A DNA stretch of 64,000 nt, taken from the NCBI GenBank assembly GCA_964019695.1, contig OZ026527.1, positions 71,945,471-72,009,470 on the forward strand, read 5' to 3'. This DNA is from Loripinus fragilis (Eukaryota; Mollusca; Bivalvia; Lucinida; Lucinidae). The translations under genes were made by a program, and so were the position numbers. The notes under the pieces were generated by a model. The model saw only the letters and a program-made list of their open reading frames with translations, searched no databases and was not told where the DNA came from. Shown piece after piece: positions 12,201 through 27,100 of the stretch. Each line of letters starts with the position of its first letter. The stretch's first letter is position 1.

Positions 12201-15200
12201 AGAACTACAAAGGTAGATAACTCCCATAGAATTAGCCACTAGCCCTTGCTTTTTTGTTTTCAGTATTTGTCTTGCATATATTAACATGTTTGCAAGGTTT
12301 GATGAAAATCCAGCAATGACTCTTCAAGTTATTAAGGAAACAAAACGTTACAGACAGTAGCACAGAGGGGAGGACGCACGCATCGCCAGCCAGAAAAAAG
12401 TATACACACCACAAACGAAGTTTGCGGGGGTAAAATTAATGCTACACTCACCATTTCAGAAACTAAGCGAACACATTAGATAATGCTGTGCATTTCATAT
12501 GCTCAAAAGCGCTCATTAACACTTTTGCTGTTAAGAAATAATGCCTTTCATATGTTTTTTATTTAATTCTTAAAGTGTAATAATTGCGTTAGGAAGGCAC
12601 CATATAATAAATGAATTTCTGGAGTTAGGCCATTTGTAGCATAAGCATTACAGCTTGTAGTTAGGACCTTTAAGTTTATGTTAACAGTTGAATTCTACTT
12701 TATTCAACTTCTATCAGTTGTTCTGTGGTCAAAAGTACCTTGTTGAACTGATCCCTTGAACTTTTGGTCGCTAGGAAAGTGTATCCGAAGAATTGTAAGT
12801 GAGTATGATCAGGAAATACCACAATCACAAACTGCAGACAACCCCGTGGCATTGTAAGGAAAAGCCACACAACAATCACGAGACACCAGGAAGACAAACA
12901 AAGCAAAGCAACCTGATCTCTCTTCCCCATCAAGATGATTGCAAAACTAGATATGACATAAAGTAACAAAAAAAAAAACATAGAACAAATACATAATCGC
13001 ACAATGGGAAGCACAATCAACAACAAATCAACAACCACTGCCTTAGAACGGACAGCAGCCAAAGTCACTGGAGGGGGGCTTAAATGCATTTTACTGGTAC
13101 CAAATCTTCGCCCCACATTCTGCTGTTGTTGAAGCACAAACTTTTAAGCTTGCAAGGAGGAGTCCTAACTATTGCAATGCATCATCATGGAGAAACAATA
13201 TAACCAATTAAATGCGCTATGATGAAACAGAGAAAAGGGCTCACGACTTTCAGCTAGTCAGATGTAAAGAAAACCTAAAGTTGAGCCATGGAGGGCCCAG
13301 CTACAGCCAAGCATCAGGCACCAACCCATCGATTAAAGTTTTGAGTCAGAACCGTCATTGAGTTTGAGGCCTAAACCACCGTCGTGCCATTAAAAGAGGA
13401 AACCATAGCTATAAACCGTGATTAGGATTACAAACAGGCATGCAGACTGTCTCATGATACCCAAATTATATCCAACTATTTTATAACGTTTGATAATCTT
13501 TTTGAACTGATCACTAAAATTAGGTTTTCCAACAATTATTTTGAATTTATAGACAAAATCACCATAAAATTTAGGTTATGATATGCCCTGTTGCAGAAGA
13601 ATTTTTTAAACCTATAATGTTTATAATAATTAATTTTGAGTGTCTGTGGTAGAATTTAGAACATGCTTTTCGAATTTTATGACCTTGTTTTAATATCTAA
13701 GCTGTCAAAAATAGATTTCTGTTAGTGAGGTCATCAACATAAGAACACATTCTTGCAAAACAAATAAGTTGCAAAATATATTCACCATAGGAAGGAGAGC
13801 GAGGAATATCTCCATCAAGAAATGGGAAATTAACTATTTTAAAATTTAAATCATCCGGCTTATCATAAATCTTAGATGAAACTCTTCCATTCGTAATAGA
13901 CAAGTCCAAGTCCAAAACGGGGCTTCATTATCAGCAGAATTCGCTTTATTTAACTGAAGTTTTTGGGGCTATTGCTGACCTAGCATATGTTCAAAATAAG
14001 AATTATCAATATTAAGTAAGTTATCTAAACATCTGGAGGTGGATTTAAAAGCTTTAATAATATCAGTTTGATTATTGTCTGACAGAGACAACATGAAGTC
14101 TCTCTCATAACAAAACAAACACATCTTCAACAAGAGGAGCACAATTAGTACCCATTGGAATACCTGCAATTTGTCTATATGATTTTGAGCCAAATCTTAT
14201 GAAGATATTGTCCAAAAGATAATGGAGAGCATCTTTGGACATACATACTTTGCTTGGGGCCCAGTATAGCTGTATTGCAGTAAAGATCAGGAAAGGCACA
14301 TTTATAGTAAACCAGGAGTACACTTACCAGGTGTGTAGCCTGGTGGACAAGGATCACCACATGTATTCAAAAGATCTTCTTCACAATTCTTTGTCACTCT
14401 GTTGAATCTCTGACCAGGACTGCAACAAGTTAAGGCTGGTTGACCAGCCTCACAATTCCAAAATGTAAGGCAGTTGTTGTCATTGACAGGTTCTTTTCTC
14501 AGACATATATCTAAAACAGTAAATTGACAAAGGTAGTTTACACAATTCAAACACAGAAGGACTTATTAAGGTGTGTCGATAGATATGTGTGTAGTCTTAT
14601 GAAAAATCAAGTGCGCTACATATTAAACTTATAAAAAAAAAATTCAAACCATTTAACCAATCTAGCACTACTCAAGCAATGTGAATACAGGTTTTAAAAA
14701 AGTTAAATGCGTATGTGATTATTGCCAGATTTATATGAAACTAGTAGATGCATTACCAGTAAAACGCAAAACACAGATCACAGATTAACTCACGACCCAG
14801 AAATAGAGAATACTAGGTGAGCGTCTTTTGATATCAAAGTAAGTAAGGGTGCAAAGATCAGGAATCGATACAATCAAGTACCACACCTGACCCAGGATAC
14901 CAATGGGAAAGTGACAAACTCACAGCAGACACCACAAACGAGAGCCAAGAGGTCAGCCCTTTCCCAGTAGGTGACCACAAAGCACATATTAACAGACGCA
15001 ACACAAAGACATAGCAAACACAAGACAGAACAAAAACATAAAATATCCACAAAAGAAGTACCGCCTTGGAACGGTCAGTAAAATATTTTACTGAAGAGCT
15101 TAAACCAGTTTAACAGAAAGTTTACCAGGCAAGACTTTGAGAATGCTTATTGACATTTCGAGGCCTGCTGAGATATAGAGAATACTAGGTGAGTGTCTTT

Positions 15201-18094
15201 TGATATCAAGTTTACCAGGCAAGGCTTTGAGAACGCTTGTTGACATCGCAGAGCTTGCATAGCAATTCAACATGCATTTTCAAAGCCGAGCCTGGTGAAC
15301 TTGATATAAAATGGCACTAACCCGGTATTCTATTGATCAGTTTACACATTGTTTCACTCTTCAAACTTGCAGCTATGACTTAATTTTCAATTTTTGTGTA
15401 GATGCAGCGTCATTAGTTACGTAATTCAAAAAGTGCAACGTCATCATGACCTGATAAAGGTAACATGTCGTGAGATAGGAAACGCTTACTAGGTTATGTT
15501 GAAGCAATTCAGCTATTATTAGGGGTGTCTGGTAAAAATAGAACACAGGCATTAAATTGTTTTGTTATATTTGGAAATGCTAAAACTTGAGTACTTATAC
15601 AATACTGATTTCTTTTTGCTGTGATATGTGATTTGCAATTTGACAGAGCTTATCAACATATAAATGAGCAGTAGACCTCTAATGGCTATTTCTATAAAAA
15701 TAGCCTGTCTAAAACACTAGAAAAATATATGAATAACAATGAAGCTAGTAAGAGAATTTAAACTTTGCTATGTATGAATTTAAATAGAAGTGGATAAAGT
15801 TAGTAAAAGTCTAAAAATCAAATACTGTAACATCTATTAAAATGGATAGAGATAGTAAAATGCATTCAATGGTAATCAACTCAAATGAATGATACTACAT
15901 TTTATAGTTAAAATATTGTGTATGTCATTTCCCCTCTTGATGTGTCAATGAGAAGTAAATGAACAAAAAAGCATGAAGCAAAAAACATGAAGCAAAATAG
16001 ATAATGCTGCATCACTGTTTAAAAAACACTTCTTTATCACTATTTAAATTGGACACGCTGATAACGCATTTGATAAAGACAAAGCAGAGGTAAAATGTGT
16101 CACATGTCTTTGGGGTTTCTGACAAAGTGATACTCTCCTCAGCTACAAATACTAGCTAGTCCATTGAAAGTTAGCTTATAACAAGTTTAGATATAATGCT
16201 TTTCAGGAAGAAAATGACATAGGCGCTGATCAGACTGTGTGGATGGGTAGGCTGGTCTGCTCTTTTGTTGTTCACTTGCCCCCAAAGACAGGTTTTCTTG
16301 CATCGCATAATACATACCAGGTACAGAAGTATTATCACACTGTTCTGGTCCACAGACTGCATTATCTTGATATTCACATTCTCCTGATGTCGCATTATAT
16401 TGTTCATATCCTGGACAACATTGAGCTATTGAATAGCCACCATCACACCGCCAGTATTTTTTGCAGCTGTCGAAGTAAGGATATGTAGTTCCCATGTTTT
16501 CAGGCAATGAACACTGGTCTAAAAATAAAAACTAATGATTAACAAATTAACTTGTTCAGTCAGTGTTTGTGGCAAGGCTAACCAGCCAAAGATTTCACTA
16601 CAGCATTTAATGTATTGCTATTGTTTATTTAGAACAAATCTAGGTTTTCTGTTGAACACTGTACTCAGTGTATTTAGATTCCATAGATTTACTCAAACTG
16701 AAATTGTGTTTCAAATTCACCTCCATGCCTATTTTGACAGCATTCCTTACTGGGCCCCTCCAAACTGTTTATGTAAATAGGAAAATGAGTGCATATTTTC
16801 AGGAGAACAAGGGAACCAGTACATTATCACGCATTAGGAGAACATGGTTACATAGACAATTTTAGGGAATAGTGAATCAATATTTTGTTTTGTGAGCAGA
16901 GGTAATGTCTTATCTAAGTGAAATGAGGAAACTGGTACCCCCATAATATAGCTCCTGTACTGCTATCAGGGGTTTAATCAATAGGTATTTTTGAAAAATT
17001 ATCTTATTTTATTACCAAAATCCAATTGTAAAGTTCAATAGAACTACCCCGCTTATTATGTTATTGATGAACCCAACCATGTAGTGTTGGTTTGTACCAC
17101 ATACTGGTCAAAAAGTAGACTCACATCTGAACATCCATTTCATGTAATAAGTACCATTCTATTGCAATTGCTTTTGTATCGTGACGTCTGATAAGATGAC
17201 ATAAAAAATATGTGACCTGCGATATATTGTCATGAATAATTTGACATCATTAATTTTGTCACATTTCGTTGGATTATGTGCAATTTTATGTGACTTGCAA
17301 CGCTCAAATTTGAGACAAAGCTGCAAAAGTGCATCAGAATAGGTATGACCATATTCAAACATTTCATTTGGAGAGGTATATTGTCGTTTATATGTTCGGA
17401 AATCATCTTTTACAACTCCGCTCGCCTGCCACAGTAAAACAAAATTTTGGACCATATATCAAACGATAAACCTAAACCTTCCCAAATTAAAATTTTGAAT
17501 ACAGTTATCCCATAATTGTTATTTTTAAAAGCCTACATGTCTCACTGATCTGATTAAAACCTAATAATTCATTATACTTTAGCCCTTTTTCTACTATAGC
17601 TATAACTGTATGCTATAGCAGACCTGTTTTTTTCTTTTCCAATTAGAGGACAGGAAATTTAAATATATGAAGAACCTTAACTCAAAAATATGTTAACCTA
17701 TATTTTAAAACTGATTAACTAAATAAAAATTCCAAAGGGAATTTAATCACACTAAAACACTATGTTTACTCTGTTTCAAATTTTCGGCCACTTGGCCTTT
17801 GTCAAGAAACAAATAACTGAATTAATGTTGTGAGCTACATCTCCATTGTCTAAGCCATCCAGTAAATATAAATAACGTTATGATATTGCCATGGGCAACA
17901 TGACGTCACTTCTAGTACGCCAAAACGAAACGTCCTGATGCATAAGCGCCAAATGAGGTCACATCATTAACCAGACAAAATCACATCCCAAATACCTGAA
18001 CAAATGCATAAACTACAATAAGAATAATAAATAAATAAATAATAAAAGATCAATTAATTAAATAAAATATAAATATTTAAAAATGATTATTTAG

Positions 18095-18139
<45 letters not shown>

Positions 18140-21100
18140 TAATAATAATAATAATATATATAAAATTTTCATTATAAGCATTATAGAGTAATAAATTGCT
18201 GAACTGTTCTCATCTAAATTATATACATCTACTACTTGTCAAGCACAAAAAGTAAAAAAAGCTTGGATCATTATAAGGCCCTACATTTAGTTGAGCCTGA
18301 TCTGGATCCAAACCGTTTGAAATTCAATATTTTGATCCATAGAAATCATCCAAAATGGAACACTACCACCTTTAACCCTTTGCTTAGAGGAGACCCCCAA
18401 ATGGCCACATATACAAACAGTTAAGACTCAAATGAAATGCCGCATAATGCGGCACTTCATCAGGGTCCACACTGAATGTTAAGACTAATAAATAAGAAAA
18501 TAATCACATTTTTATGCTTACATTGTTTGCTTAACTGGTCCTATAATTATTTTTACATTCAGTGTGGACCCTGGTGAAGTGCCCCATCATGTGGCATTTT
18601 ATTTGGGTCTTAACTGTTTGTATATGTGGCCTATTGGGGGTCTCCTGTAAGCAAAGGGCTAAAGGTGGTAGTGTTCCATTTTGGATGATTTCTTTGGATC
18701 AAAATATTGAATTTTAAATAGGCTGGATCCAGATCAGGCTCAACTAAATGTAGGGCCTCATATGATGATCCAAGCTCTTTGACATTTTGTGCTTGACAAG
18801 TAGTAGATGTATATAATTTAGATGAGAACAGTTCAGCAATTTATCACTCTATAATGCTTATAATGAAAATTTTATATTATTATTGTTATTTTTATCATTA
18901 TTATTATTATTGTTATTATTTTTATTATTATTGCATTCTTATAATTATTATTATTATTTTATTATTATAATTATTATTAAATAATCATTTTTAAATATTT
19001 ATTATTATATTATTAAATTAATTGATTTTTTATTATTTATGTATTTATTATTCTTTTTGTAGTTTATGCTTTTGTCCAGGTATTTGGGATGTGATTTTGT
19101 CTGGTTAGTGATGTGACATCATTTGGCGCTTATGCATCAGAACGTTTTGTTTCGGCGTACTAGAAGTGACGTCGTGTTGCCCATGACAATATCATAACGT
19201 TATTTATATTTACTGGTTGGCTTAGACAATGGCGATGTAGCTTACTACATTAATCCAGTTATTCGTTTCTTAACAAAGGTCAGGTGGCCAAAAATTGAAA
19301 CAGAGTAAACATAGTGTTTTAGTATATTCTAAAAGCATATATAAACCGAATATCCAAACTAACTAACAATTTTTACATTCCTATCTCTTAATTATTGTAT
19401 TGTAGCAGTACATTATGAAAACCTACATGGTCAATTAAGCACTTCAATAAACTTACATAGTAAAGCCAAACTACAACATGTTTTATTTTAGATGATTCCA
19501 TTTACTATCGGTTTTTAGGCTATATCGATCCTAGACAAGAGCAAAAATCAAATGCTGCCTTTTTTATACAGATCAATACATAGTATATACAGGTGCTTAA
19601 CTGATTTAAACATTCCATTTTGGGTTTTTGAGAAACATTGCCTACGTGTATGTTAACCCTTTGTATTCTGGAAACCCCTAAATGCATACTTTTGCAAATC
19701 AGTGAAGACCCAGACGAAATGCCGCATAATGTTGCATTACTTATTGCTGAGGTCAAAACAATCTTCAGGAGCTTAAATACATGCCTATCAAAACTAGTAA
19801 ATTCCAATCTGTGACCCATAAGCATATATAATAGACAATATCGTTATTATTGCATTTACTCATAATAATAAATTCATCAGAATACAAAGTGTTACGAATT
19901 GGTCTAATATGCTGCCCAAAAAATGGAGGTAGAAAGATCCATGTGCTATGTCAGAACCTACCAATAGGACAGTTGGCCTCTGCTGGTGATAGACAGCTAG
20001 CTGTTGGATTGGCTAAAGGTCCCGCAAAGAAGGTTCCATGAGGACATACTTTCTTCACTCCCAGGAATTCATTCAGTTCCCATGTACATGTAAGGTACGT
20101 TGAACAGTCATCTCCAAATGCAAATTGACAAAAATTGTCAAAGCATCTCTTTGAACAATCTGAAATTAAGTGCAGTATGCTTAGGCATGTAAAACTGCTT
20201 GTCTTGACATTAAGGACAATAAAACTGGTTAAGTGTACAGAGAACATAATATTACAAATCTCAGAACAGCAGACTCAGTTAAATGTAACCTTAATTAAAT
20301 AACAGGTAAACACCAGGCAACATTGACAAACATTCTAAGCCATTACATAGTAAATAGTATATTTTGACAATAGATGCAAATAAGATGATTCATTTAGATC
20401 AAATATTGTTTTACTTTTTATTCACGGAATACAGCTGTTTGATTTCATGGCAAATACTTGATAAAAAGATTGTATTCTTCTGATTTCAAACATTCTGCAA
20501 GTATTGGTATCATCAAGGAGAAAAACAGGAATGACATAGGCTGCTCCAAACAAAAAGTTTAGGTCCTGACAATGAAGGAATATCTGATTGATTTTATTTA
20601 AACACAATAGCCTCCTTAAAGCACATATGCGGACACCTCATGCATGTCTAGAAATCTGCATTTTGGTCTGAGTATCATCTAGTTCCACATTTTGTGTTCA
20701 CAAGAAGTAAATGATTTATTGAGATACACTGGCTTGTCTTGGCCATAACTACTCAATGACGAAATAAAAAACAACACCTCATGCATTGGTTCTAAGGATT
20801 ATGAAAGACATGAATGAATGCGCTTTACCTTGGTAGTTTCAGAATAAAATTGTCATTTGTCTCGAGAAATAATTCACATAAGTGGCTCACTGTATTTATG
20901 TAAACTTACTTGCATTCAGCCATATTTGTTCTTGTTCCTTAGGATCTACAAATATAAGCAGTATCTCAGATTATTAACAAACATGCTACAAGAAACAACT
21001 TAGTAATAAGACAAATAATGTGTAGCCCTTGAATGCTTAGCTACATTTTAAAAAACATACGAGCAGATGCATGATACTAAATTGTAGCAACAATGTACTC

Positions 21101-24100
21101 AAACCAGAAAACTAAACATATGGATATTAAATGAATGGGATTGCATATAATTTGACTCTCATATGTACCCTACGTACACCAGTATATAGGGCCTATCAAA
21201 CAAAGTATTATAATTGTATAGTTGATTAAAGTTAATTGCAAATATGCTTTAGAGATGAACCATGCCTTGTATGTTGCTTATGTCTATAGATCAACGCCAA
21301 CCATTGTATACACGTAGGTAAGATTTATGATAATCTATCAGAGGTGTGAGGGTGAGAAAGAAAAATCCATCCAGAGGATCACCAATTGGGATCACGAGGC
21401 TTGCCGAGTGATGACAAATGGTGATCCCAAGGGAAGGATTTTTCTATACCACCCTTACACGACTAAAGGATTATTTTTCTTGTGCAACATATTTTCATGT
21501 TTAAAAAGGCTCCCAAAAGTATCTAAATACACTGAGATGCAATATGATATGATGAGGTCACTTTCACATGACAATTTTGTCACTAGATGAAAGTCCTCAC
21601 GCGACGGCCATGGTAAGATAACATTGGTAAGATAAGATTTTCTATCCCAGGATAAAAAACTAGATATCCTTATCCGGTGTGCAATACATTTTGATCTTCT
21701 CTGCAAAACAAATGCAACATACTTTGTGTTGATCTATTGCTTAATGCACTAACCATTGTTTGTTGGGGGCTCTGTGTTTATCTTTGTTTTTTATGCATTA
21801 CTTTGTGTACTTTATAGTTTTGCAATCATATTGAAGAGGATGAGATAGCTGCTTACTTTGCTTTTGGTGTCTTGCGTATGACTTGTTACTGTAAATGTTC
21901 TGTTTCTATTCCTCACAGCACCGTGAGTTGGTCTGCAGTGTGTAATTGTGGTATTTACTGATCATAATCTCTTACATTTTTACTTGCAACATCCACATAT
22001 AGTCTTTTTAAATAGACATGCTAGTTTGAGTCTGGTCTAGTAGCAAATCTAATGACGGTTTTATTTTTGCAGCGCTAACCACATATGCTGCTACACAGAC
22101 AAGGAAGACACAATGCTCTGATTTATGTATTAAATGAGCCGCAACATGTGATTTCCCACAATGTGGCATTTTGACAAGTGTAGACTCAGACATGCCTGTG
22201 CAGCCTCCTGTTAAGCTTAGAAACCTAAAAATAAGTTCAGTCAGTAGCTTAACACTCAAAGAATATTCAAGCGACTAGCAAAGGCTCTGATCAGACTGCG
22301 CGTATGCGCAGGCTGATCTGAGGCTTTGCTTGTGTCACATACCACATTGTTGGAAATCCCATGCCATGGCTCAAACTTAAAAAAAATGCAATACCTATGG
22401 TGTCAGATAAGCTGTTGTCGTCAACCAAGTCCTTAAAACGTTGCTCTTATTTTTTATAGAATATTGGTTTAGGTATAATGCATTTGAAATCCATCTCTAC
22501 ATCAGACATCACTTAACCTTAATTGCTAAATGCTTCACCTGGTTTTGTGATAGTTTTTCTGTGTGTTTTGTTCTAAATTAGCAATCATTTTACTAAGTAA
22601 GAATAGTTGAGAGTTTTGCATGTTATGTTGTTGTGTTTGTGTGTATGAATGATAGTTTTTACTTATCTCTATTCTAATCTGTCTTCCTGTTGATGACTTA
22701 GTTGGGTCTTTTGATCCATGAATGTAGCATTTTCTGGTTATACTCACTGGGGTTTATAGTGGGTCAAGGCGTTTGTGACAAGTTAAGACTCCTATCTATC
22801 TTTAGAGATACAGATATAAGCTAGAATGTTGTTACCTGTAATTGGATGTATTTATCATTGTCAGATTTTCCAGACGAGCAACGATAAAATACTTGATTAG
22901 AATTTGCAGATATAAAAGATGTTTTTGTTACATGGCTCAAATAATAATATATAAATGTTTACCAAGTTTGTATCCAAATGGACAAGATTGAAAACAAGGG
23001 TTCACCACATCTTTTTCACATCGAAGTGAGGTATCATTGAATCGTAATCCTTCTGGGCAACAATGTGGTGCTGGTTGTCCTAATTCACATGCCCAGAATG
23101 TTCCACAGTTGAAGTCGTTCACAGGCTCTCTTTTGAGGCATATGTCTGCGAACAGAAAGAGTATGCATTAAAAATCAATCTTCACATAAATTAAAAAGTA
23201 CGTCAGTATGACCAGCGAATGCCATATTCCCAAACACTCTGTTGTGTTATGAATATTTGATTCATAAGAAACCCACCCTAAGTATGCAAAACATGAACAC
23301 TAGTGTGCATCCACCTGCATATTAGTTAAGTATGATCAGCATACTGTGGTTTGTCGTTAATATAAAGAAATGGTACCATCAACCAAAGTTTCAAACTTTT
23401 TAAGTAGTCTTTGTAGCTAAACAGACAAAGTTGAATGTTATTTAATCGCAAACCTCAAGAGTAAAAAAAGAAATCCTGTACGAGCTGCATGTTAAGAAGA
23501 CTAGCTGGCTTTCACAGAGATCGCGGATCACTTTGCTTTTTGTATTTGTGCGCTCGTGCGTGCATATGTGTGTTAGAGTGTATCTTAGATCTAGTCTTTC
23601 TTCCTCTTGTTGTCATAGGTTGTTCTATGATTATGATGATTATATAATTTCTTGTTCAAGACATAATGCTACACAGCAATCAAATAATCTTGCACAACAA
23701 CATCTATATATATGTATTACCTGGCACTGCTGGGCTATCACAATTCTCAGGTGAGCATATGGCCCCAGGATTGTACTCGCATAGGCCTGATTGCGGGTTG
23801 TACATTTCAAGACCGGGACAGCAGTAAGGAACTGGAAGATTTCCCTCACAACGCCAGTACATCTTACAGCTATCAAAGTGAGGTAATGTAGTTCCAACGT
23901 TCTCTGGCAGCAAGCAGGGGTCTGTAAAAAGAAAATAGGTCATTTACTGTTAATTCGGATATTTTCACGAGAATTTTATTTTCGCGAATAGCGTTAAAAG
24001 ACGTATTTGCGACTTAAAAATTCGCGACTATGATATGATTTACTTTTATCAGTAAATGACAGAGTAATTTCGCCCTTTTGCGAGGATTTTATAAAAAAAT

Positions 24101-27100
24101 AAAATAAAACCCTCACGAATATTTCCGAATTTACAGTATTGAGATGTATAGATAAAGAGGATCCGAATAAACCCATAAACGTCTAGTTACAAAAAAGAAA
24201 ATCAAAGAATAATTAAATCTGATTTCAAGATTTGAACACTGGACACATTATCACTCTCTGGATCCGCGCATTCATGAAATAACAGTACGTACAGCATATG
24301 CTTAAAGTCGTATTGCAAAGTGGCATACTTGGCTATCCATTTGGGATAGAAGTCTATAATTTATCCAAGTCGATATTTTCTACCACCTGAAATTATTGTG
24401 AGCAGAAAAGTTCTGACAAACTTCAGATATGCGCATCTCCTCTGGGCCTTTGCTTGTCGCCTTTTTGAGAAGTGTAACACGTAATTCCATTGTTACCTCT
24501 GCGATGTTTGCCTATGTAATATCTGTTAATATCATGCCATGAATACCCAGAACAGAATTTCAGACTGTGTGACGGCGCTAGAACGTCTCCCTGCCCTTCA
24601 CTATAGTGTTGATTTTATTTTCTTGTCCTTTGGGATCATGGGTATCATTGTGGAGGCCTAAATGGCCAAAACTAGCAAGTCTCCATCAGAATTTTTGCAC
24701 GCTCTAGTTTCAGTTCTTTGTTGCATTCTTTGCTTCCAAAGGATAGCCTTTTAAGAACATAATTTGACTTCACTACAGCTGGTGATTGGAACTGTGTGGC
24801 GGCAGTAGAACGTCTCCCTGCCCTTCACTATAATGTCAATTTTATTTTTTTGTCCTTTAGGATAATGGGTCTTATCATGGAACTTTGAAACTATTAGAGG
24901 GTTACTGATGAGGCCTAAATGTCTGAAACAAGCAGAAAATTAGCACACTCTAGTTCCAGTTCTTTGGTGAAATCTTTGCTTCCAAAGGATAACCTTTTAA
25001 AGGTCATATTTGACTCCACCACAGCTGGTGATTGGGACTGTGTGGCGGTAGTAGAACGTCTCCCTGACCTTCACTTTAGTTTAGATTCTTTTTATATTGT
25101 CCTTTGTGATCATAAGTTCCATTGTTGAAATTTGAAACCATTAGTGGGTCACTGATGAGGCCTAAATGGCCCAAACTAGCTAGTCTGGCCCAGACAATTT
25201 TGCACACTCTAGTTTCAGTTCTTTGGTGTATTATTTGCTTCCAAAGAATAACCTTTTTAAGAACATATTTGGCTTTACTACAGCTGGTGATTGGGACTGA
25301 TTAGCGGCGGCAGAATGTCTCCCTGCCCTTCACTATAGTGTTGATTGTATTGTCTTGTCGTTTGGGATCATGGGTTTTATTGTAGATCTTTGGAACTATT
25401 AGAGGTACTGATGAGGCCTAAATTGCCAAAAACAGCTAGTCTGGCCTAGAAAATTTGCACACTCTAATTCAGTCCTTTGGTGCATTCTTGTCTTCCAAAG
25501 GATAACGTTTTAAAGAACATATTCATATAAAGCATACACTTATTGATAGGCTCATAGTGTAAGTAGAGATTTATTTGTAGTTTTTTACATTCTGGATACC
25601 AGTAAACAGGTACTTCTGGCTAACAGTCAAGACCAAGACAAAATGTCAATTTAATCGACATTTTATCAGGGTCTGTACTGTTTTCAAAGGTAAAAAGGGA
25701 AATAGCAGAGATGCATAAATATAAAGAACATTTGACAGCAACTCCTTAAATACTAATTGGACAGTCACATACTTATTGTAACTCAATATCTTTAGGATAA
25801 TATACCATAATAAAAATGGATCAATTCCTTAGGCATAGAGTTCAGCATTGGCCAATTTGTCCATATTACCATGAATTATGTATGCTGCTATAAGGATATA
25901 AATCTCATTTAGTAGACTAGTATTAATGTTTATAAAAATGTATTTTCAAAAGATTACATGGATTTAAAGCTGGGACTGTTTTGTAATGTAACATTCAACC
26001 CGTTGTATTCTGATTTGATTTTCCCATAAATATTGAAACAATAAGTACAAGACTGCCCATTGTGTACTTAAAGCGGTCACAGGTAGAATTTTCTTAATTC
26101 TGATGTATTCCTGTCCTTGAAGATTGTTTAAATCATGGCAACAGTGTAGACCCTGGTGATATGCAGCATTAGGCTGCATTTCATCTGGGTTTACACTGTT
26201 TGCCAAAGTACCCATTTAGGGGTTTCTAGTATACAAAGGGTTAATGCCCATTCAGAGAGCTGACTACAGTGCTTCTATACTTAAGGAGTTTTAAAACGCA
26301 TCACCCAGATTAAATCCTTTATTTCACAAACCCTGATAATGTCAGCGAGATAATTGTTATTGCATATCATAGTCTGACCAGCTTGTAGTGTGTCCTAGAA
26401 AATTCATGGTTGTAACTTTACTTTAAGGTATTAAAAAAGTATCCATTTTAAGATAGGGGTGGTCACCTTTGAAAGACACAAATTTAGCTGATAGTTAACA
26501 CACGTTAGTTTTGATTCCTGACTGAACAGATTTGCGCCCTTTGCTTCTTTCACGATTGCACATTCATCATTGAACGATTATAAATGAATTGACAGTTCTG
26601 TTTTCTCAAAATTACACCCCTGTAAAAATACGGACATAACCAACCCACTGTGATTACTATAGACTAGTAATAAAATTTAACGTCTTGGGGCTTTCAAAGT
26701 TTCGATTATTTACGTCCGGCTTTATTGGAAGAGGCTAAGGGCATACACAAATGACAGATAATGCATAAATAACGCTTGTATCGCGTGTCTTTTGTATTGT
26801 GCAAGTGACGTTAACGTAATGTTTTAAGACGTTCTCGATCACATGACAGCAATATGAACATCAACAAACATAAATCAAAACAAACTGTTGTTTGAACACA
26901 CTACCATTGTTTTACTTGTAAATAGGCAATGTATCATACAGGGGAAACTAACTAATTTAGTTGTCACATTGTTGTTCCTAGTGCTAAAGTTCCTGATACT
27001 AGGACATACTCTAGAAAAACAGGAAATATGCAAACTATGTTTATACATCATTAGCAGGAGAGTGAGGAATATCTCAGTTCAGAAATTAGAAATAAACTCT

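Noticed and set aside
12700..13137. 145-codon minus-strand open frame
   Set aside because: It lies in the non-coding tail shared by several retroelement copies; the other copies do not keep the frame open.
18236..18424. 62-codon plus-strand frame
   Set aside because: It falls in the left arm of the large palindrome; the mirrored arm does not preserve it.
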